Source: Pseudomonadota bacterium (GTDB lineage Bacteria > Pseudomonadota > Gammaproteobacteria > Steroidobacterales > Steroidobacteraceae). Taken from it: a DNA stretch of 12,150 nt. Shown in pieces: positions 10,821 through 12,150 of the stretch. Made by a program: the position numbers and the translations under genes. The notes beneath the pieces were generated by a model. The model worked only from the letters and a program-made list of their open reading frames with translations. It did no database searches and had not been told where the DNA came from. The first letter of the stretch is position 1, and every line of letters begins with the position of its first letter. The stretch is from the NCBI GenBank assembly GCA_021817875.1, contig JAKAFQ010000068.1:1-12150 (forward strand), given 5' to 3'.

Positions 10821-11954
10821 ATGACCGTGATCACGTGTATCGAAGATCTTCGCCGGCTGGCGAAGAAGCGTGTACCGCGGATGTTCTATGACTATGCCGA
10901 TTCCGGTTCATGGACCGAGACGACCTATCGGGCCAATGAAGCGGATCTGGCCGCGATCAGGCTGCGCCAGCGGGTCGCGGTGGACGTTTCGAGACGAACA
11001 CTTCACACGCGGATGCTCGGCGAAGAGGTGGCGATGCCCGTGGCCCTGGCGCCTACGGGCCTGACGGGCATGCAGCATGCGGACGGGGAGATTCTGGCCG
11101 CCCAGGCGGCCGCGGAGTTCGGGGTGCCGTTTGCGCTGTCGACCATGAGCATCTGCTCGATCGAGGACGTGGCCGGGCACAGTCCGGGCCCATTCTGGTT
11201 CCAGCTCTATCTGATGCGCGACCGGGCGTTCATCGAGCGTCTGATCGAGCGCGCCCGGACGGCGCGCTGCTCGGCGCTGATGCTCACACTGGATCTGCAG
11301 GTCATGGGCCAACGCCACAAGGACCTGCGCAACGGGCTTTCCGCACCCCCCAAGCTGACGCTCGCCAACGTGCTGAACATCGCCGCCCGGCCCCGCTGGG
11401 CATTCGGCATGCTGGGCACCCGGCGGCGGCACTTCGGCAATATCGTCGGCCACGTCCAGGGCGTCAGCGATATGAGCTCGCTGTCGGCCTGGACGCAGCA
11501 GCAGTTCGACCCGACCTTGAGCTGGAAGGATGTCGAATGGATCAGGCGTCTCTGGGGCGGCAAGCTGATTCTCAAGGGGATCATGGATGTGCAGGATGCG
11601 AAACGGGCGGTGGAGTGCGGCGCCGACGCGTTGGTCGTGTCGAACCACGGTGGACGGCAGCTCGATGGCGCACCGAGCGCCATAGCGGCGTTGCCGCCCA
11701 TCGTCGAGGCCGTCGGAGACCGGATCGAAGTCTGGATGGACGGCGGTATCCGCAGCGGCCAGGACGTCTTCAAGGCGCTGGCGCTCGGGGCGCGCGGTAC
11801 GCTCATCGGCAGGGCTTTTCTCTATGGCCTGGGGGCGGCCGGCAAGGCGGGCGTCAGGACGTGTCTCGAGCTGATTCGGAACGAGCTCGACGTCACCATG
11901 GCAATGTGCGGGAAATGTGATGTGCGGGAGATTGGCCGAGACGTCCTTGCGTGA
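10821..11954 (+). CDS. lldD: FMN-dependent L-lactate dehydrogenase (LldD type)
   Basis: A 377-residue flavoprotein of the alpha-hydroxy-acid oxidase family, oxidising L-lactate to pyruvate and passing electrons to the respiratory chain. Key residues are visible: Y23 in FYDYADSGSW, the PTGLTGM segment, FQLY, K252 in LKGIMD, the active-site H276 and R279 in SNHGGRQLDG, and the phosphate-binding MDGGIRSG and LIGRAFLYGL segments. The long segment of about residues 175-240, ending FDPTLSWKDVEWIR, matches LldD, which carries a membrane-associated insert, better than soluble glycolate oxidases. The last 20 residues contain an unusual C363-G-K-C366. The start at 10821 is chosen because homology begins there; the in-frame ATG at 10749 would overlap rhaI and add 24 unrelated residues. 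The ribosome site is weak (AGAG at 10807-10810). In this cluster it would consume the L-lactate made by RhaEW (inference). Confidence 0.92.
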   Translation: MTVITCIEDLRRLAKKRVPRMFYDYADSGSWTETTYRANEADLAAIRLRQRVAVDVSRRTLHTRMLGEEVAMPVALAPTGLTGMQHADGEILAAQAAAEFGVPFALSTMSICSIEDVAGHSPGPFWFQLYLMRDRAFIERLIERARTARCSALMLTLDLQVMGQRHKDLRNGLSAPPKLTLANVLNIAARPRWAFGMLGTRRRHFGNIVGHVQGVSDMSSLSAWTQQQFDPTLSWKDVEWIRRLWGGKLILKGIMDVQDAKRAVECGADALVVSNHGGRQLDGAPSAIAALPPIVEAVGDRIEVWMDGGIRSGQDVFKALALGARGTLIGRAFLYGLGAAGKAGVRTCLELIRNELDVTMAMCGKCDVREIGRDVLA

Positions 11955-12030
11955 GGCGCTGGCTCGCGTGTGAACCGTGACGTGTATTGCGCCGCCATGA
12001 GGCACACGTAGCATTTCCCACGGTAAGTGC

Positions 12031-12036
12031 CATAAT
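12031..12036 (+). promoter_or_regulatory. Possible -10 element just before the right-edge gene
   Basis: CATAAT differs from TATAAT by one base and ends 8 nt before ATG 12045, so transcription would start at or within a base or two of the initiation codon. No good -35 is seen at the right distance (TAGCAT at 12009-12014 is poor). It suggests a separate, possibly leaderless, transcript. Confidence 0.3.
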
Positions 12037-12044
12037 CGCGGCCG

Positions 12045-12150
12045 ATGCGGCCGAGGTCCCTGTGCTCTGTGTTTGCGGCGCTCGCCGTGGTATCGATGAT
12101 GCCGGCGAGGGCGCAGTGGCGCGCGCTCGCACAGCTGCAGCGTCAAGGCG
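12045..12150 (+). CDS. Start of a gene for an exported protein (3'-truncated by window edge)
   Basis: The first 35 codons are visible and open to the window end. They read as a classical Sec signal peptide: MRPRS basic start, the hydrophobic core CSVFAALAVVSMM, then PARA before the likely cleavage at ARA|QW around residue 23. The mature part begins QWRALAQLQRQG, too short to identify. There is no visible ribosome-binding site, and a CATAAT element ends 8 nt upstream, fitting a leaderless start. The gene follows lldD by 90 nt and seems to be a separate unit; any link to rhamnose use is unknown. Confidence 0.55.
   Translation, partial: MRPRSLCSVFAALAVVSMMPARAQWRALAQLQRQG

Noticed and set aside
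11980..12009. ACGTGT and ACACGT inverted repeat after lldD as terminator or operator
   Set aside because: Six-base arms with an 18-nt loop and no T-run; no repeat of it elsewhere in the window. It could be an operator for the next gene but evidence is too thin.

Overview
The window is a high-GC bacterial segment whose identifiable genes all lie on the + strand. They form a compact cluster for using L-rhamnose from rhamnose-containing glycans or glycosides. The GC-rich codon usage, the DeoR-type regulator, the isomerase of the Pseudomonas stutzeri type and the fused aldolase/dehydrogenase suggest a proteobacterium. A soil or plant-associated gammaproteobacterium is plausible, but nothing here fixes the taxon. 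No RNA genes, insertion sequences, CRISPR arrays or phage genes were seen.

Layout. The left edge (2-451) is the C-terminal effector domain of a DeoR-family repressor. A 529-bp intergenic region (452-980) follows, with A+T-rich patches. It holds a perfect 16-bp palindrome (584-599), a strong sigma70-like promoter (868-896), a second copy of the palindrome half-site at the predicted transcription start (903-913), and an A+T-rich inverted repeat (921-943). Next come an exported GH106 alpha-L-rhamnosidase (981-4391), an FGGY-family kinase, probably L-rhamnulokinase (4401-5804), an MFS sugar-porter-like transporter (5883-7199), a fused L-rhamnulose-1-phosphate aldolase / L-lactaldehyde dehydrogenase (7349-9466), an L-rhamnose isomerase (9476-10768) and an FMN-dependent L-lactate dehydrogenase (10821-11954). 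A new gene for an exported protein starts at 12045 and leaves the window.

How the genes work together (established family chemistry plus inference from order). The exported rhamnosidase releases L-rhamnose outside the cytoplasm and the MFS protein takes it in. RhaI converts it to L-rhamnulose, the kinase makes L-rhamnulose-1-phosphate, and the aldolase half of RhaEW gives dihydroxyacetone phosphate and L-lactaldehyde. The dehydrogenase half oxidises lactaldehyde to L-lactate, and LldD oxidises that to pyruvate. The cluster can therefore carry a rhamnoside to central metabolism with no loss of propanediol. The upstream DeoR protein is the likely rhamnose-responsive repressor, and the palindrome/half-site pair is its best candidate operator. 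The pathway is known. The less described elements are the operator architecture, the unassigned MFS transporter, the kinase subfamily, and LldD as the terminal step.
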